A DNA stretch of 64,000 bases from Methanosarcina sp. MSH10X1 (GTDB lineage Archaea; Halobacteriota; Methanosarcinia; Methanosarcinales; Methanosarcinaceae). The translations under genes and the position numbers were made by a program. Location: positions 208,763-272,762 of the forward strand of contig NZ_SCHL01000003.1 in NCBI RefSeq assembly GCF_004099695.1, in the 5' to 3' direction. Under the pieces are notes generated by a model that worked only from the letters and a program-made list of their open reading frames with translations, made no database searches and was not told the origin of the DNA. Shown one piece after another: positions 47,701 to 57,109 of this stretch; the first letter of the stretch is position 1; every line of letters begins with the position of its first letter.

Positions 47701-48195
47701 TCAGAGTTTCTTAAGAGCCTCTTTTTCAGAGATAAGCACGAATAACCTTCCTGAACCTGGTTCGAGTTCCGTTGAGAGAAGAAGCCTGTGCTTGCCTGAA
47801 CTGAGGGATACAGGCCCGTTGAGCCCAGAGTTTGAGAAAGAGGCGTCCGAACAATAGAAAGTGGCCTTTTCTCCCATACGGACACAGTAATCATTAGCAT
47901 CCTCAGGCCATTTGTCCTGCCGGCCGGGCAGAATTCCGAAATCCACGCTCACACCTTCAGGCAGTCTGAGATCCAGGGAAACTTCGCTTCCTTCCCCATG
48001 CAGCGAGAGCTGTTCGGCAGCAGCCGTGAGCCTCGAAATCTCATCCAGAGCTGCATTTTCCTTTGCCTCTTCCAGAAAATCAAAAAGGTAAACGGAGGAG
48101 AGAAGTAAAATTACAGCAAAAAGGATGCCTGAAACTGTAAGCCTGAAAGGAAGCGAAGTAACAGCGGATTCGTCAGTTCCAATCCGACGAGGCAA
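47701..48195 (-). CDS. pilin-like-operon protein A (first gene)
   Basis: The 164-residue protein has a short head MPRRIGTDESAVTSLPF, a helix at about 19-40 (LTVSGILFAVILLLSSVYLF) and a small extracellular domain with two cysteines (about C100 and C111). Small size, N-terminal helix and position at the head of the operon agree with a pilin-like subunit. No TadA-type ATPase or TadC membrane protein is next to it. The 70-bp repeat array starts 18 bases upstream, where its promoter would be expected. Confidence 0.65.
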   Translation of the reverse strand: MPRRIGTDESAVTSLPFRLTVSGILFAVILLLSSVYLFDFLEEAKENAALDEISRLTAAAEQLSLHGEGSEVSLDLRLPEGVSVDFGILPGRQDKWPEDANDYCVRMGEKATFYCSDASFSNSGLNGPVSLSSGKHRLLLSTELEPGSGRLFVLISEKEALKKL

Positions 48196-48212
48196 AACAG
48201 GATTTTCATTGA

Positions 48213-48509
48213 CCGTAAATTAGCCTCCCAACCTTTCTTGAAAAGAAAGCTTGACCAAAGAAGTCCAGTAGACTGTTATTAGCCGTAAATTAGCCTCCCA
48301 ACCTTTCTTGAAAAGAAAGCTTGACCAAAGAAGTCCAGTAGACTGTGATTAGCCGTAAATTTGCCTCCCAACCTTTCTTGAAAAAAAAGCTTGACCAAAG
48401 AAGCCTAGTAGACTGTTATTAGCCGTAAATTTGCCTCCCAACCTTTCTTGAAAAGAAAGCTTGACCAAAGAAGCCTAGTAGACTGTGATTAGCCGTTTAT
48501 TAGCCTCCT
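48213..48509. repeat. 70-bp tandem repeat array, four full copies plus a partial fifth
   Basis: Copies begin at 48213, 48283, 48353 and 48423, with a truncated one at 48493. Each holds the stem-loop CTTTCTTGAAAAGAAAG (7-bp arms, 3-nt loop) next to AAGCTT. Copies 1 and 2 share GTAAATTAGCC and AAGTCC, and copies 3 and 4 share GTAAATTTGCC and AAGCCT, but copies 1 and 3 have GACTGTTATT while copies 2 and 4 have GACTGTGATT. There are no spacers. It lies between the pilin-like operon start and the SDR gene end. Confidence 0.95.
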
Positions 48510-48759
48510 ATCACGAACATCGGAAAAATTCCAAGTTCGGAGATAATGAATTTAGTCTGCCTTAGTATAAAAAAATTTTTACTGTTCAGGTTAACAATTA
48601 AAAAATACAAGAATCATGTACTGTGTCTCCAAAAGTATTTAGAAAATCACTTAATTTCGGGCAGAATATTAGAAAAGTAAATAAAGTAATGTCTGGAAGA
48701 GAATCCTCCAGTTTTTATCCTGTAACATTTTATACATTTGAAAACAATAGCTTTTTGCG

Positions 48760-49527
48760 TTAAAGTGCAGTCCAGCCGCCGTCAACTGTAATTATTTGAC
48801 CTGTAGTAAATGTCGACGCATCGGATGCCAGGTAAAGAACTGTCGTATCAAGCTCCCCTGATTTTCCTGCACGACCCATCGGAGACATATATTCAATGAC
48901 TTTCGAAATTTCCGGATCAGCGACAATTCCTTCGGCCATTCCAAGCGCAAAGTATCCGGGACCGATTGCATTAACCGTAATGCCTTCTTTTGCCCATTCA
49001 GTTGCCAGGGCCTTAGTAAGCATTAATACTCCGCCCTTTGTAGCGCAATAAGCTGTAACCGGTAACCCTTTCATTGACACGGTTGAGTGGATCGATCCGA
49101 TATTAATTATTCTTCCGTATTTTTGCTTCAACATTACCTTCCCGGCCTCGCGGGCAAAGAAATAAACCCCGTTCAGGTTGGTATCAACCATCTGGCGCCA
49201 CATTTCATCTGTTGTTTTTTCGGCACTATCAACAAGCCCGAGCCCGGCATTATTTACAAGGATATCGATTCTACCGAAGTCTTTTTCCACCTGCTCAACA
49301 GCATTCTTAATTTGATCGGTCTGCGTTACATCACATACGTAATAGCGGCAGGTTACACCGAGTTTTTCTATTTCTTTCTGCACTTCCTTTAATTTTTCTT
49401 CCCGGCGTGCGACTAAAGCAAGATTTGTACCCTGATTTGCCAGGGCTTTTGCAAACTCCACTCCAAGCCCAGAAGAAGCCCCTGTTACAATTGCAACTTT
49501 TCCTGTTAAATCAAATAGATTTTTCAT
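48760..49527 (-). CDS. short-chain dehydrogenase/reductase (SDR), FabG/glucose-dehydrogenase-like
   Basis: The 255-residue protein has the NAD(P) loop VTGASSGLGVEFAKAL, NNAGLGL, the catalytic Ser with YCATKGG (Tyr-x-x-x-Lys) and the C-terminal TGQIITVDGGWTAL, a classical SDR. It may reduce a sugar, keto-acyl or steroid-like substrate; the motif set cannot decide. ATG 49527 has GGGGAG 7 nt upstream. An open frame upstream to 49578 lacks family residues. SDRs of this type are often bacterial acquisitions in Methanosarcina. Confidence 0.92.
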   Translation of the reverse strand: MKNLFDLTGKVAIVTGASSGLGVEFAKALANQGTNLALVARREEKLKEVQKEIEKLGVTCRYYVCDVTQTDQIKNAVEQVEKDFGRIDILVNNAGLGLVDSAEKTTDEMWRQMVDTNLNGVYFFAREAGKVMLKQKYGRIINIGSIHSTVSMKGLPVTAYCATKGGVLMLTKALATEWAKEGITVNAIGPGYFALGMAEGIVADPEISKVIEYMSPMGRAGKSGELDTTVLYLASDASTFTTGQIITVDGGWTAL

Positions 49528-50664
49528 TACAACTCCCCTTATTTTTAGGTAAAATATAGACTCTGTATTAATCCCCAAAATTACATTTTATTCAGAGACT
49601 TTATAAAATCTGGTATCGGCTCTATATAAACTTTGAGAGTAAATTTTTATAAATTCTTTATAAATAACGCACGTTTAGCGGCCTTTAGAAATGGAATGAG
49701 TCTGTATATAGGTTAATGATAGGCTATTTTATCTATATTTGTGAAGTCATTTGTCAAGTCAGATATTACATAGACGACAGAAATAAAAGCTTTCTGGCCG
49801 ACCATATGCAAAAACTGGAAAAAATACAGGTTTACATAGATCTTTTTTAAATATTAAAAGCCTTATAGATTGTTTGCATGCATTATAAGGTAATGGAGAG
49901 ATGAACCTCAAAGGGAATTTACTCGAAGTAAAGATAAAAAAACTAGACATGTGGAGAATTTTGAAATCCAATACGCAGTATTATTTCTATTTTTCATATT
50001 CGTTAATAGATATTTAATCTTTTGGTTAAGGCCCATATATTAAGCTATTTATAATCAACCATTTCATAAAAAATTCCTAAATACTATTTGAATAATTAAG
50101 TAATCGTTTATATATTTATTCTTATCTTTTTAAGACCGAAGGATCTTTATAGTTATTTCACAGAAACATTTTTTGAGGTGATTTGAAAAAAAATCAAAAA
50201 TGAGTAAAAGAGTTTAGCGGCATCAGGTTGCCGGACCCGATGCCTGCCTAAAGACTTCTGGACAAAGAATAGATCTTCGTCGTATAACGTAGTCAATATT
50301 CGTTATAATACCTAAAGTTTAAATCACTTTCCTTTAAAAAATTAATTTCTATTTAGAATTTTTAAAGGGAAAACAATATACGAATGTCTATTTTTTAAAA
50401 AGATCTTTGCGTATCGATTCTGACCTAGTGTTAACTATGGAAAATTATCAAAGTCTAGCTAAGTTTTGTTCCTGAAGAGTTGATCTTGACAACAGTGGTT
50501 GAGATTGGCTTTTGTGATTGCATCTGAACGAATAATGACTTTGTTAGTTACTCCATCGAATCTGTGATTAGCATTACAATTCTCTTACAAATATTGTGAC
50601 TAGAGAAGAACCCATAGAGAAATGTTATGGATTCTATAAAGACAGTAAAAGGTGAATTAAGAAA
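49528..50664. other. long AT-rich spacer between divergent genes
   Basis: There are 1137 bases with no frame I can support on either strand; a 70-codon minus-strand frame (49759-49971) has no RBS or domain. Several TATA-like stretches exist. The segment 50205-50260 (GGCATCAGGTTGCCGGACCCGATGCC) is more GC-rich and self-complementary in part, so a small RNA is possible. The promoter of the C39-like gene is expected near 50590-50650. Confidence 0.35.
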
Positions 50665-51561
50665 ATGGTTGACAAAAGAACCAAGAAAATAATGGCAGCT
50701 GGACTGTTAGTCCTTTTTGTATTATCATTAACAGTTTCGGCAGCAAGCGCAGCCGAAGTTGTTTCATTGTCAGCTCTTCAACAAGCTGCAAAACTTGATC
50801 CCGCCAGAGCTCAGGGTGGAACAACTCCAGGGGCAGCTGATGATGTGAAGATCGTTGAAGTCGCTTTGGCTGAAGAAGGATTGCTTAGCAGTAAATATGC
50901 ATATGATGGAAGCTATGGTACCACTACTATCAAAGCATATAAGAAATGGCAGGAGTCCCTTGGTTCCGCGGCAAGATATTGTGACGGAATACCAGGACAG
51001 AAAGACTTGACCAAGCTTGGACAAAAGTATGGATTTACTGTAGATACTTCTACAACGGCAGAAAAAAAGCTTAATGTTCCCCTTTATCTACAAACGGACT
51101 CCAGATGGTCTGCCGAAAAGCTGGGATATTCGCAAAAAGGAAATACGATAGGAAGTGCAGGATGTGCAATTACATCTGTTTCAATGGTGTTCAAGTATTA
51201 TGCAGTTCAGACGGATCCCAAGAATCTGAACACTTGGTTAAAACAAAATAATGGATACAGCGGAGGGGACGTTATTTGGGAGAATGCTCCAGGTATAAGT
51301 AAAGGAAAAGTTAAGTTTATAAGCCGAATTGATTACAAACGCATCCCCGCAGATTTAAATAAAATTAATACAGAGATTAATAATGGCCACCCTGTTATTG
51401 CACAAGTTAAGCCTGATAGTAATCCTCATTTCGTTGTGATCACAGGTTATTCAGGTTCGACTTATTATATCAATGATCCAATTTACGGAAAATCAAAATT
51501 GAGTGATCATTATAATAAGGACCCTGCAAAAGCAATCTACGGTATCAGGATATATCATTGA
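50665..51561 (+). CDS. secreted C39-like cysteine peptidase with N-terminal peptidoglycan-binding-like domain
   Basis: The 298-residue protein has a signal peptide (1-29). Residues about 50-115 resemble a PG_binding_1 helical repeat (VALAEEGLLSSKYAYDGSYG with IKAYKKWQ). Residues about 135-298 form a Peptidase_C39_2 domain: NVPLYLQTDSRWSAEKLG, catalytic Cys in SAGCAITSV near 167, His in NPHFVVITGY near 254, and an Asp/Asn site in YYINDPIYG near 271. It has no membrane anchor. It could cut surface proteins, sibling bacteria or pseudomurein-type wall; Methanosarcina itself has no murein. Confidence 0.85.
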   Translation: MVDKRTKKIMAAGLLVLFVLSLTVSAASAAEVVSLSALQQAAKLDPARAQGGTTPGAADDVKIVEVALAEEGLLSSKYAYDGSYGTTTIKAYKKWQESLGSAARYCDGIPGQKDLTKLGQKYGFTVDTSTTAEKKLNVPLYLQTDSRWSAEKLGYSQKGNTIGSAGCAITSVSMVFKYYAVQTDPKNLNTWLKQNNGYSGGDVIWENAPGISKGKVKFISRIDYKRIPADLNKINTEINNGHPVIAQVKPDSNPHFVVITGYSGSTYYINDPIYGKSKLSDHYNKDPAKAIYGIRIYH

Positions 51562-52160
51562 ATTGTCAATAAAGATAAGTTACCCTAAAAGTAGTTTCTT
51601 GAGAATTTGGCTTTAAGACCAATCTCTAAAAGTCGGTTCCTTCAAGTTTAGCCATTTAAAAATTAGCCCTTCGAGGATTAACCTCTCAAAGGTTAGCTCC
51701 TTGAAGGTCAATATTTTTTAAAGTCAAGTATCTCAAGATTAACCCTTTGAAATTCTTGTTTTCTGAAGTATGCATTTACAATTAATAATCTTTAACGTTG
51801 CTGTTTCTTTGATTGTTTTTTTATAATATTTCGGACTTAGAAGATTCGTTTTAGCAATATTTTTGAGTCTTATTGCTATGTTTTAGGTTTCTCTAATTAG
51901 AAAATAAAGAATATAGGAAAGTGGCTGATGGAATGAGCAGTTCTTGAAAATGAGATTAGTAAGTACCAAAAAGGCACTACATATAGTGTAAAACCTAAAT
52001 TTGATCCACAATTGGGGTATTAGAGAGTATTTGACTATGCGATAAATTCACACCTGAAGCTTGGAACATTTCTACGATTTTAAGTCAAATATCCAGTATC
52101 CAATTGTAGAAATTAATCGAGTTTTAAGACAATCTCAAAAGAATTGTCTTATCCCGACTC
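51562..52160. other. spacer with short degenerate repeats
   Basis: Between 51600 and 51755 a motif of the type TTAGCCCTTCGAGGATTAACC / GGTTAGCTCCTTGAAGGTCAA recurs five or six times at about 20-24 base spacing, with both strands represented (TTGAAGG / CCTTCAA). The remainder is AT-rich and has no gene. It could fold as a set of small hairpins downstream of the peptidase gene. Confidence 0.4.
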
Positions 52161-53390
52161 TTAAGCAACCTTCTCAATAATCTCTTCCAGCGTCAGAAGT
52201 TCCTGTTCTCCTGAGACCATATCCCTCAGCGTAAGTTTTCCGGCTTCGAGTTCTTTTTCCCCGACTATGACCGTATAGTCGGCGTTGATGGTGTTTGCAT
52301 AGGAAAGCTGGGCTTTGAAATTGCGTTCCATGAGGTCTATGTGGACAGGGACGTGTTTTCTTAATTCGTTTGCAAAGCCTATGGCTTCGAGATGGACGTC
52401 AGGTTTCGAGATGAGGACAAGGGTTTTTGGGGAAGGCGGGGTAAGGGGGCAGATTTCCATAATCCGGTCGAAGCCGATTCCGAAGCCGGTTGAAGGGACG
52501 TCTCCGCCGCCGAAAAGCTGGATAAGCTGGTAGGAGCCGCCGCCGCAGACCTGTTTCTGGGCGCCGAGGCCCTCGGCATAGACTTCAAAAACCATGCCTG
52601 TATAGTAGTCGAGCCCGCGGGCGATCCCGAAGTCAAGGGAGTAATCTACCCCGTAGGCGTCGAGAAGCCGGAGGGTTTTCTCAAAGCTTACCAGTTCAGG
52701 GATATTTCCGACGATTTTTATTACTTCCGGGAGGATATATTTGCCTTCCAGCTTGATCAGGTGGAAGAGGTCAGATTTAAGCTGTTCTTCGGCTCCGATT
52801 TCCTCAAGCAGGGCTTCAAGGCCTGCATACTCTTTCTTGTCCACAAGGCGCATGACCTTGCTCACGATCTCGGATTCAAGCCCGTTCAGGAGCGTGCGTA
52901 TGACTGCAAGGTTTCCGAGTTTCATGTCGCCTTTCACGCCTGCGGCTTTTAACAGGGCGTCGGCAAGGGCGATAACCTCGGCATCGGAATCAGGTTTTCC
53001 GCTGCCTATAAGTTCGATCCCGAACTGCCAGAATTCCCTGAAACGACCTTTCTGGGGGCGCTCATAACGGAAGCAGTTTTCGAAGTAGAATAACTTTAAG
53101 GGCTTCGGGAAGGACTGGAGTTCGTTCACGTACAGGCGCATGACAGGGGCGGTAAGCTCGGGTCTGAGGGTCATTTCCCTGCCGCCTTTATCCTTAAAGT
53201 TATAGAGTTCCCCTACGATTCCTTCCCCTGACTTCAGGGTGAAAAGGTCAAGATGCTCAAACGTGGGCGTAATGATCTCACTGTAGCCCCATTTGCGGGC
53301 AACATCTCGCATAACACTTTCCACGTACCTTCTCCGGGCAGTATCGGCAGGTAAAAAGTCCCGGGTCCCTCTTGGTCTGTTGACTGTCAT
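52161..53390 (-). CDS. hisS: histidyl-tRNA synthetase
   Basis: This 409-residue class II synthetase has [20 protein letters not shown] at the start, motif 2 [17 protein letters not shown], the histidine loop [16 protein letters not shown], and motif 3 [16 protein letters not shown]-terminal anticodon-binding domain follows ([18 protein letters not shown] to the end). ATG 53390 has AGGTG 8-9 nt upstream; a GTG at 53402 would add four residues. It stands alone; repeats lie upstream. Confidence 0.96.
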   Translation of the reverse strand: MTVNRPRGTRDFLPADTARRRYVESVMRDVARKWGYSEIITPTFEHLDLFTLKSGEGIVGELYNFKDKGGREMTLRPELTAPVMRLYVNELQSFPKPLKLFYFENCFRYERPQKGRFREFWQFGIELIGSGKPDSDAEVIALADALLKAAGVKGDMKLGNLAVIRTLLNGLESEIVSKVMRLVDKKEYAGLEALLEEIGAEEQLKSDLFHLIKLEGKYILPEVIKIVGNIPELVSFEKTLRLLDAYGVDYSLDFGIARGLDYYTGMVFEVYAEGLGAQKQVCGGGSYQLIQLFGGGDVPSTGFGIGFDRIMEICPLTPPSPKTLVLISKPDVHLEAIGFANELRKHVPVHIDLMERNFKAQLSYANTINADYTVIVGEKELEAGKLTLRDMVSGEQELLTLEEIIEKVA

Positions 53391-53519
53391 TTTTAAATGC
53401 ACCTGATGGTCTCAAATATATTCCTGATTTGCTGAATTTCAAATCAGGGTTTATAAATTTTTAATTTATGGCATGCTGCTAATGAAAGATATGCTCTTTG
53501 CTAATGAAAGATAAACTCT

Positions 53520-53682
53520 TTTTTCAACGATTTTGAATGATTTTGAACGATTTTGAACGATTTTAATGGTTTTGAATGGTCTTGAATGATTTTGAATGGT
53601 TTTGAATGGTCTTGAATGATTCTGGATGATTCTGGATGATTCTGGATGATTCTGGATGATTCTGGATGATTCTGGATTGTAC
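53520..53682. repeat. 10-bp tandem repeats (CGATTTTGAA / TGATTCTGGA types)
   Basis: About fifteen 10-11 bp units run without a break. The left part uses GATTTTGAAC/T, the middle alternates GGTTTTGAAT and GGTCTTGAAT, and the right part is six near-exact copies of TGATTCTGGA. A gradient of unit types suggests growth from the right. The array lies in the divergent spacer between hisS and the cobamide operon. A minus-strand frame (Asn-His-Pro repeats) across it is not called. Confidence 0.9.
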
Positions 53683-53936
53683 TAGTTAAAAGCAAGCTAT
53701 TTTACTTTTTCGATACTATATGAAATCAGCAAGAAAAAGAATATTGAGAAAAGCACTGAGTAATAAAGAAACAAGGCTAGGTTAATATATTTATTCTGTA
53801 AAATAAAGTAGAATGGATTCCAGAAGCAGAAGTTTTCGCAATCAAATAATCGTAAAGCAAATAAAGGCATGTTTAGTTTGAATAATATAATAAGCAGCTT
53901 AATATACATGATTCACACTAAATATTTGCGATCAAC

Positions 53937-55427
53937 GTGTCAGAGCAAAGAAGTGTACCTTTAAGGAAGCATCTGCTGGACCTGAAGCCCTGCAGGCATG
54001 GAGGGTTAATTCAGGAAACATCTGAAACTTACGGGATTCCTGAAAGCGAAATTCTTGACTTCAGTGCCAACTTTAATCCCCTGGGAAACCCTTTTGAACA
54101 TCCGGAAAGCGGATTGAACTTTGATGAAATTCTTAAAAACGGCTTTAAGAAACTTGCCGAATACCCTGACAACAGGTACCCTGAGTTTAAGGAAGCTGCT
54201 GCAAAGTTCGTAGGGCTCGGAATAACCCCGGAAAACATAATTCCGGGCAACGGTTCAACGGAAATTGTCAGACTTGTAGCGGAATGTGTGCTTGAGAAAG
54301 GAGATATAGCCCTTCTCCCCTGGCCCACTTTCGGAGAATATGAGATGCAGTGCCGGATTGTGGGAGCAGAACTGCAATACCCGAGCCAGGATGAGGTTGA
54401 AATCCTTCCTGACGAGCTTCTGGAAAAAGCAAAAATTCTGTATATCTGCAACCCCAATAACCCCACAGGAAAAATCCGTACCCGGGAAGAAATCAAAGCC
54501 CTTGCCGAACGCTGCATGCGGCATAAAACCCTTCTTTTCGTGGATGAGGCTTTTATCGAACTTTCCGACCCTGCACAGAGCGTTGCCGACCTGGCAGCAA
54601 GCAATAATTACGTTTTTGTCATGCGTTCCCTTACAAAGGACTTTGCAATCCCCGGAATCAGAATGGGCTTCGGGATAGCTTCCCCTGAAGTGGCTGAAAT
54701 CCTGGATACTGCAAGGCTTTCCTGGAACCTGGGAACCGTGGCAAATGCTATGGGAACTGCGCTTCTTAATATTGAAGGCGGAATCGAAAACCCGTACCTG
54801 AAAAAAGCGAGGTTGATGATCAGGGAAGAAGGAGAGGAACTTAAAGCGAAACTCGACAGGATAAGGGGTTTTAAAGCCGGAGAAGTAAATGTAAACTTTA
54901 TCTTTGTCAATATCAGTAAGTTCATGCTTGACTCGACTGAGTTAAGTGCACGCCTGGCAGCTCGCGGAGTTCTTGTAAGGGACTGTTCGTCCTTCCACGG
55001 CCTTGGAAAGGACTATATAAGAGTCGCGGTCCGGACCGCAGAAGAAAATGACAGGCTGATTGCCGCAATCGGGGATGTGATTACCCAGTGGGGCAAAGAA
55101 CAGGCGAAAAGCGAACTGAAGAATGTGATAGAAAAGGCTTCTGAAGAAGGCATAGGAGGCAGGAAAACCTGCGAATACTATCCCTGCCATTTCGAAGGCC
55201 AGAACTGTACCTTCTGCTTCTGTCCGTTCTATCCCTGTGAAAACGAACGCACAGGAGGAAAATGGATCCAGAGCTCAAGAGGCGGCAGGGTGTGGAGCTG
55301 CGTTGACTGCCATCTGGTTCACAATACGGAAATAGCCCAGAAAATTCTTGACTGCCTTATGCAGGAAGGAGACACGGACGAACTTGTAAAAGTTGCCTGG
55401 AAGAAAGTTATGGAGCCCATTCTATGA
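53937..55427 (+). CDS. cobD: L-threonine-phosphate decarboxylase (probably also L-threonine kinase) with C-terminal metal-binding domain
   Basis: This 496-residue protein has a PLP-dependent aminotransferase-fold domain (1-380): DFSANFNPLGNP at the start, NPNNPTGKI near 178-186 and the PLP lysine in RSLTKDFAIPGIRMGFG. An additional C-terminal part (about 405-470) is rich in cysteine and histidine: CEYYPCHFEGQNCTFCFCPF and WSCVDCHLVH. The M. mazei enzyme of this layout was reported to have both kinase and decarboxylase activity and metal centres. It makes the aminopropanol phosphate of the cobamide arm. GTG 53937 has no clear RBS. It leads the cob operon. Confidence 0.92.
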   Translation: MSEQRSVPLRKHLLDLKPCRHGGLIQETSETYGIPESEILDFSANFNPLGNPFEHPESGLNFDEILKNGFKKLAEYPDNRYPEFKEAAAKFVGLGITPENIIPGNGSTEIVRLVAECVLEKGDIALLPWPTFGEYEMQCRIVGAELQYPSQDEVEILPDELLEKAKILYICNPNNPTGKIRTREEIKALAERCMRHKTLLFVDEAFIELSDPAQSVADLAASNNYVFVMRSLTKDFAIPGIRMGFGIASPEVAEILDTARLSWNLGTVANAMGTALLNIEGGIENPYLKKARLMIREEGEELKAKLDRIRGFKAGEVNVNFIFVNISKFMLDSTELSARLAARGVLVRDCSSFHGLGKDYIRVAVRTAEENDRLIAAIGDVITQWGKEQAKSELKNVIEKASEEGIGGRKTCEYYPCHFEGQNCTFCFCPFYPCENERTGGKWIQSSRGGRVWSCVDCHLVHNTEIAQKILDCLMQEGDTDELVKVAWKKVMEPIL

Positions 55428-56410
55428 TTGTGCCGGACAGCGGGCACCTTGCTCTCGTACTTCTGCTTGCAGCAGCCATAGACGTAGTTTTCGGGGAACC
55501 GCCTGCTGCCGTACATCCGGTCGTATGGATAGGAAAATTAATCAATGTTTTGAAAAACGCAGCTCCTCAGACCCACAGGAAAATCTATGGAGTTGCAATG
55601 GCTCTATGCTGCATTTTTTTTGCAGCTTTGCTGGGTTACTCCGTGCTTTACATTGCAGCCCTTCCGGGGATTCCAGGGGTGCTTGCACTCCTTCTCGAAG
55701 CTTATTTTCTGAAAGCCACTTTTGCCATTAACTGCCTGCTCAGCCCTGCAAGGGAGATTTATGGGCACCTTGAAGCAAACAGGCTTGATAAAGTCCGGGA
55801 ACTGCTGCCGATATATGTAAGCCGGAACACTTCTAAACTGAGCAGAACCCAGATGTCTTCCGCAGTTATTGAGTCCGTATCCGAGAACTATGTTGACGGC
55901 ATCCTGAGTCCACTCTTCTATTATGCCCTGTTCGGAGAATTCGGGCTTGTGGCTGCATATGCATTTAAAGCTATAAGTACTCTGGATTCCATGGTAGGAT
56001 ACAAAACCGAACCTTACAGGGAACTCGGATACTTCTCGGCAAAATCCGATGATGTACTGAACTGGATTCCTGCCCGGATCTCCGTTATATTCATTTTTGC
56101 GGCAGCCTTTATAGTGGCTCTGCTCCCGAAAAAGCTGGGAAGAATTTCCCCCCTGAATAGCATAAAGAGCGCCCTTGAAGACGGAATGAAGACGCCGTCC
56201 CCCAATTCCGGCTATCCCATGGCAGCTACTGCTGGAGCGCTCGGAGTAAAACTTGAAAAACCTGAGAATTACATACTTGGGGCCTTATATCCCCCTACCG
56301 AAGTAAAAGATATAAAAAGGGTATCCCAACTAATAGCAGTTGCATCAGGCTTCTCGCTTGCTGCCTTTGCGGCAGTAATCCAGATAGCAGGGATACACCT
56401 GTATCCGTGA
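55424..56410 (+). CDS. cbiB: adenosylcobinamide-phosphate synthase
   Basis: The 328-residue membrane protein joins aminopropanol phosphate to cobyric acid. It has DVVFGEPPAAVHPVVWIGKL near residues 20-39, AVIESVSENYVDGILSPLFY and STLDSMVGYKTEPYRELG, all typical of CbiB. It overlaps cobD by 4 nt (ATGA), so translation is coupled. Full length with 4-5 helices. Confidence 0.95.
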   Translation: MIVPDSGHLALVLLLAAAIDVVFGEPPAAVHPVVWIGKLINVLKNAAPQTHRKIYGVAMALCCIFFAALLGYSVLYIAALPGIPGVLALLLEAYFLKATFAINCLLSPAREIYGHLEANRLDKVRELLPIYVSRNTSKLSRTQMSSAVIESVSENYVDGILSPLFYYALFGEFGLVAAYAFKAISTLDSMVGYKTEPYRELGYFSAKSDDVLNWIPARISVIFIFAAAFIVALLPKKLGRISPLNSIKSALEDGMKTPSPNSGYPMAATAGALGVKLEKPENYILGALYPPTEVKDIKRVSQLIAVASGFSLAAFAAVIQIAGIHLYP

Positions 56411-56549
56411 CTTTTCCTTTGCCGCCGGAGCCAGTTCCGTTAGATAACCAGAACTTCATGTGGAAGCAGGTCTCCTGGAAAAGCCATGTAATGTTGTTAA
56501 AGATTTTCGAAGTTTAATATAACCGTTTTAACAACCCCGAAGTGATCAT

Positions 56550-57092
56550 ATGAAGTTATCCGATATTGAGGAAAGGGACCTGAAAAAAGGGCAGCCTGAG
56601 AAAGTAGAAGGAAAAGCTACAGTCGATATCCTCGACATCCTGGCTGAAGAAGGCATCAGTATTCAGGATCTTACAGATACGGCTCTGGAAATGTACATCC
56701 CCCATCCTGGGCTTGAAACCAGGGAGAAAGCCGACGCTCTGTTCAAAAGGGAACTCAAGTACGCGCTCTCGGACCCGAACCTCTGCCTTCTGATCTATTC
56801 CGGGATCCTGCTGGAACGAGAAGGCAGGGCAGGAACCCTCCCGAATCTCAGCAAAAGTGCCTATGAAAAGGACCTTACTTTTATAATTGCAGATGAAGTG
56901 CTTGGCACCAGTATTGCAACTTATATCAGCGGCTCCAAAGGGGCGTTTGAGTTTGTAAGGTATGACAAACAGAAGCCCGGAATCCTTGCAAAGCTCGGGC
57001 CTTTTATGGATGATGTCATCGGGGGCCTTATAGGAGGCGTCTCCTCCAGCATGTATTCAAGAGGTATGGCAGAGTTTGAAAGAAAGGATTGA
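56550..57092 (+). CDS. cobZ: alpha-ribazole-5'-phosphate phosphatase, CobZ (PgpA-fold)
   Basis: The 180-residue protein matches the family first defined in M. mazei as the replacement of bacterial CobC. It has a predicted helical PgpA/PF04608 core with [18 protein letters not shown] [37 protein letters not shown] and [19 protein letters not shown]. It removes the phosphate from alpha-ribazole phosphate or adenosylcobalamin phosphate. The start ATG 56550 has GTGATC 2-7 nt upstream; the stop overlaps a TTG of the next frame. Confidence 0.93.
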   Translation: MKLSDIEERDLKKGQPEKVEGKATVDILDILAEEGISIQDLTDTALEMYIPHPGLETREKADALFKRELKYALSDPNLCLLIYSGILLEREGRAGTLPNLSKSAYEKDLTFIIADEVLGTSIATYISGSKGAFEFVRYDKQKPGILAKLGPFMDDVIGGLIGGVSSSMYSRGMAEFERKD

Positions 57093-57109
57093 AAAACAGG
57101 CGATATTCA

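Noticed and set aside
48213..48509. CRISPR array
   Set aside because: The 70-bp units abut without spacers and no cas gene is near.
49759..49971. 70-codon minus-strand frame in the long spacer
   Set aside because: No RBS, no conserved feature, AT-rich chance frame.
53501..53695. 64-codon minus-strand frame (Asn-His-Pro-Glu-Ser repeats)
   Set aside because: Produced by the 10-bp array; no start signal, no domain.
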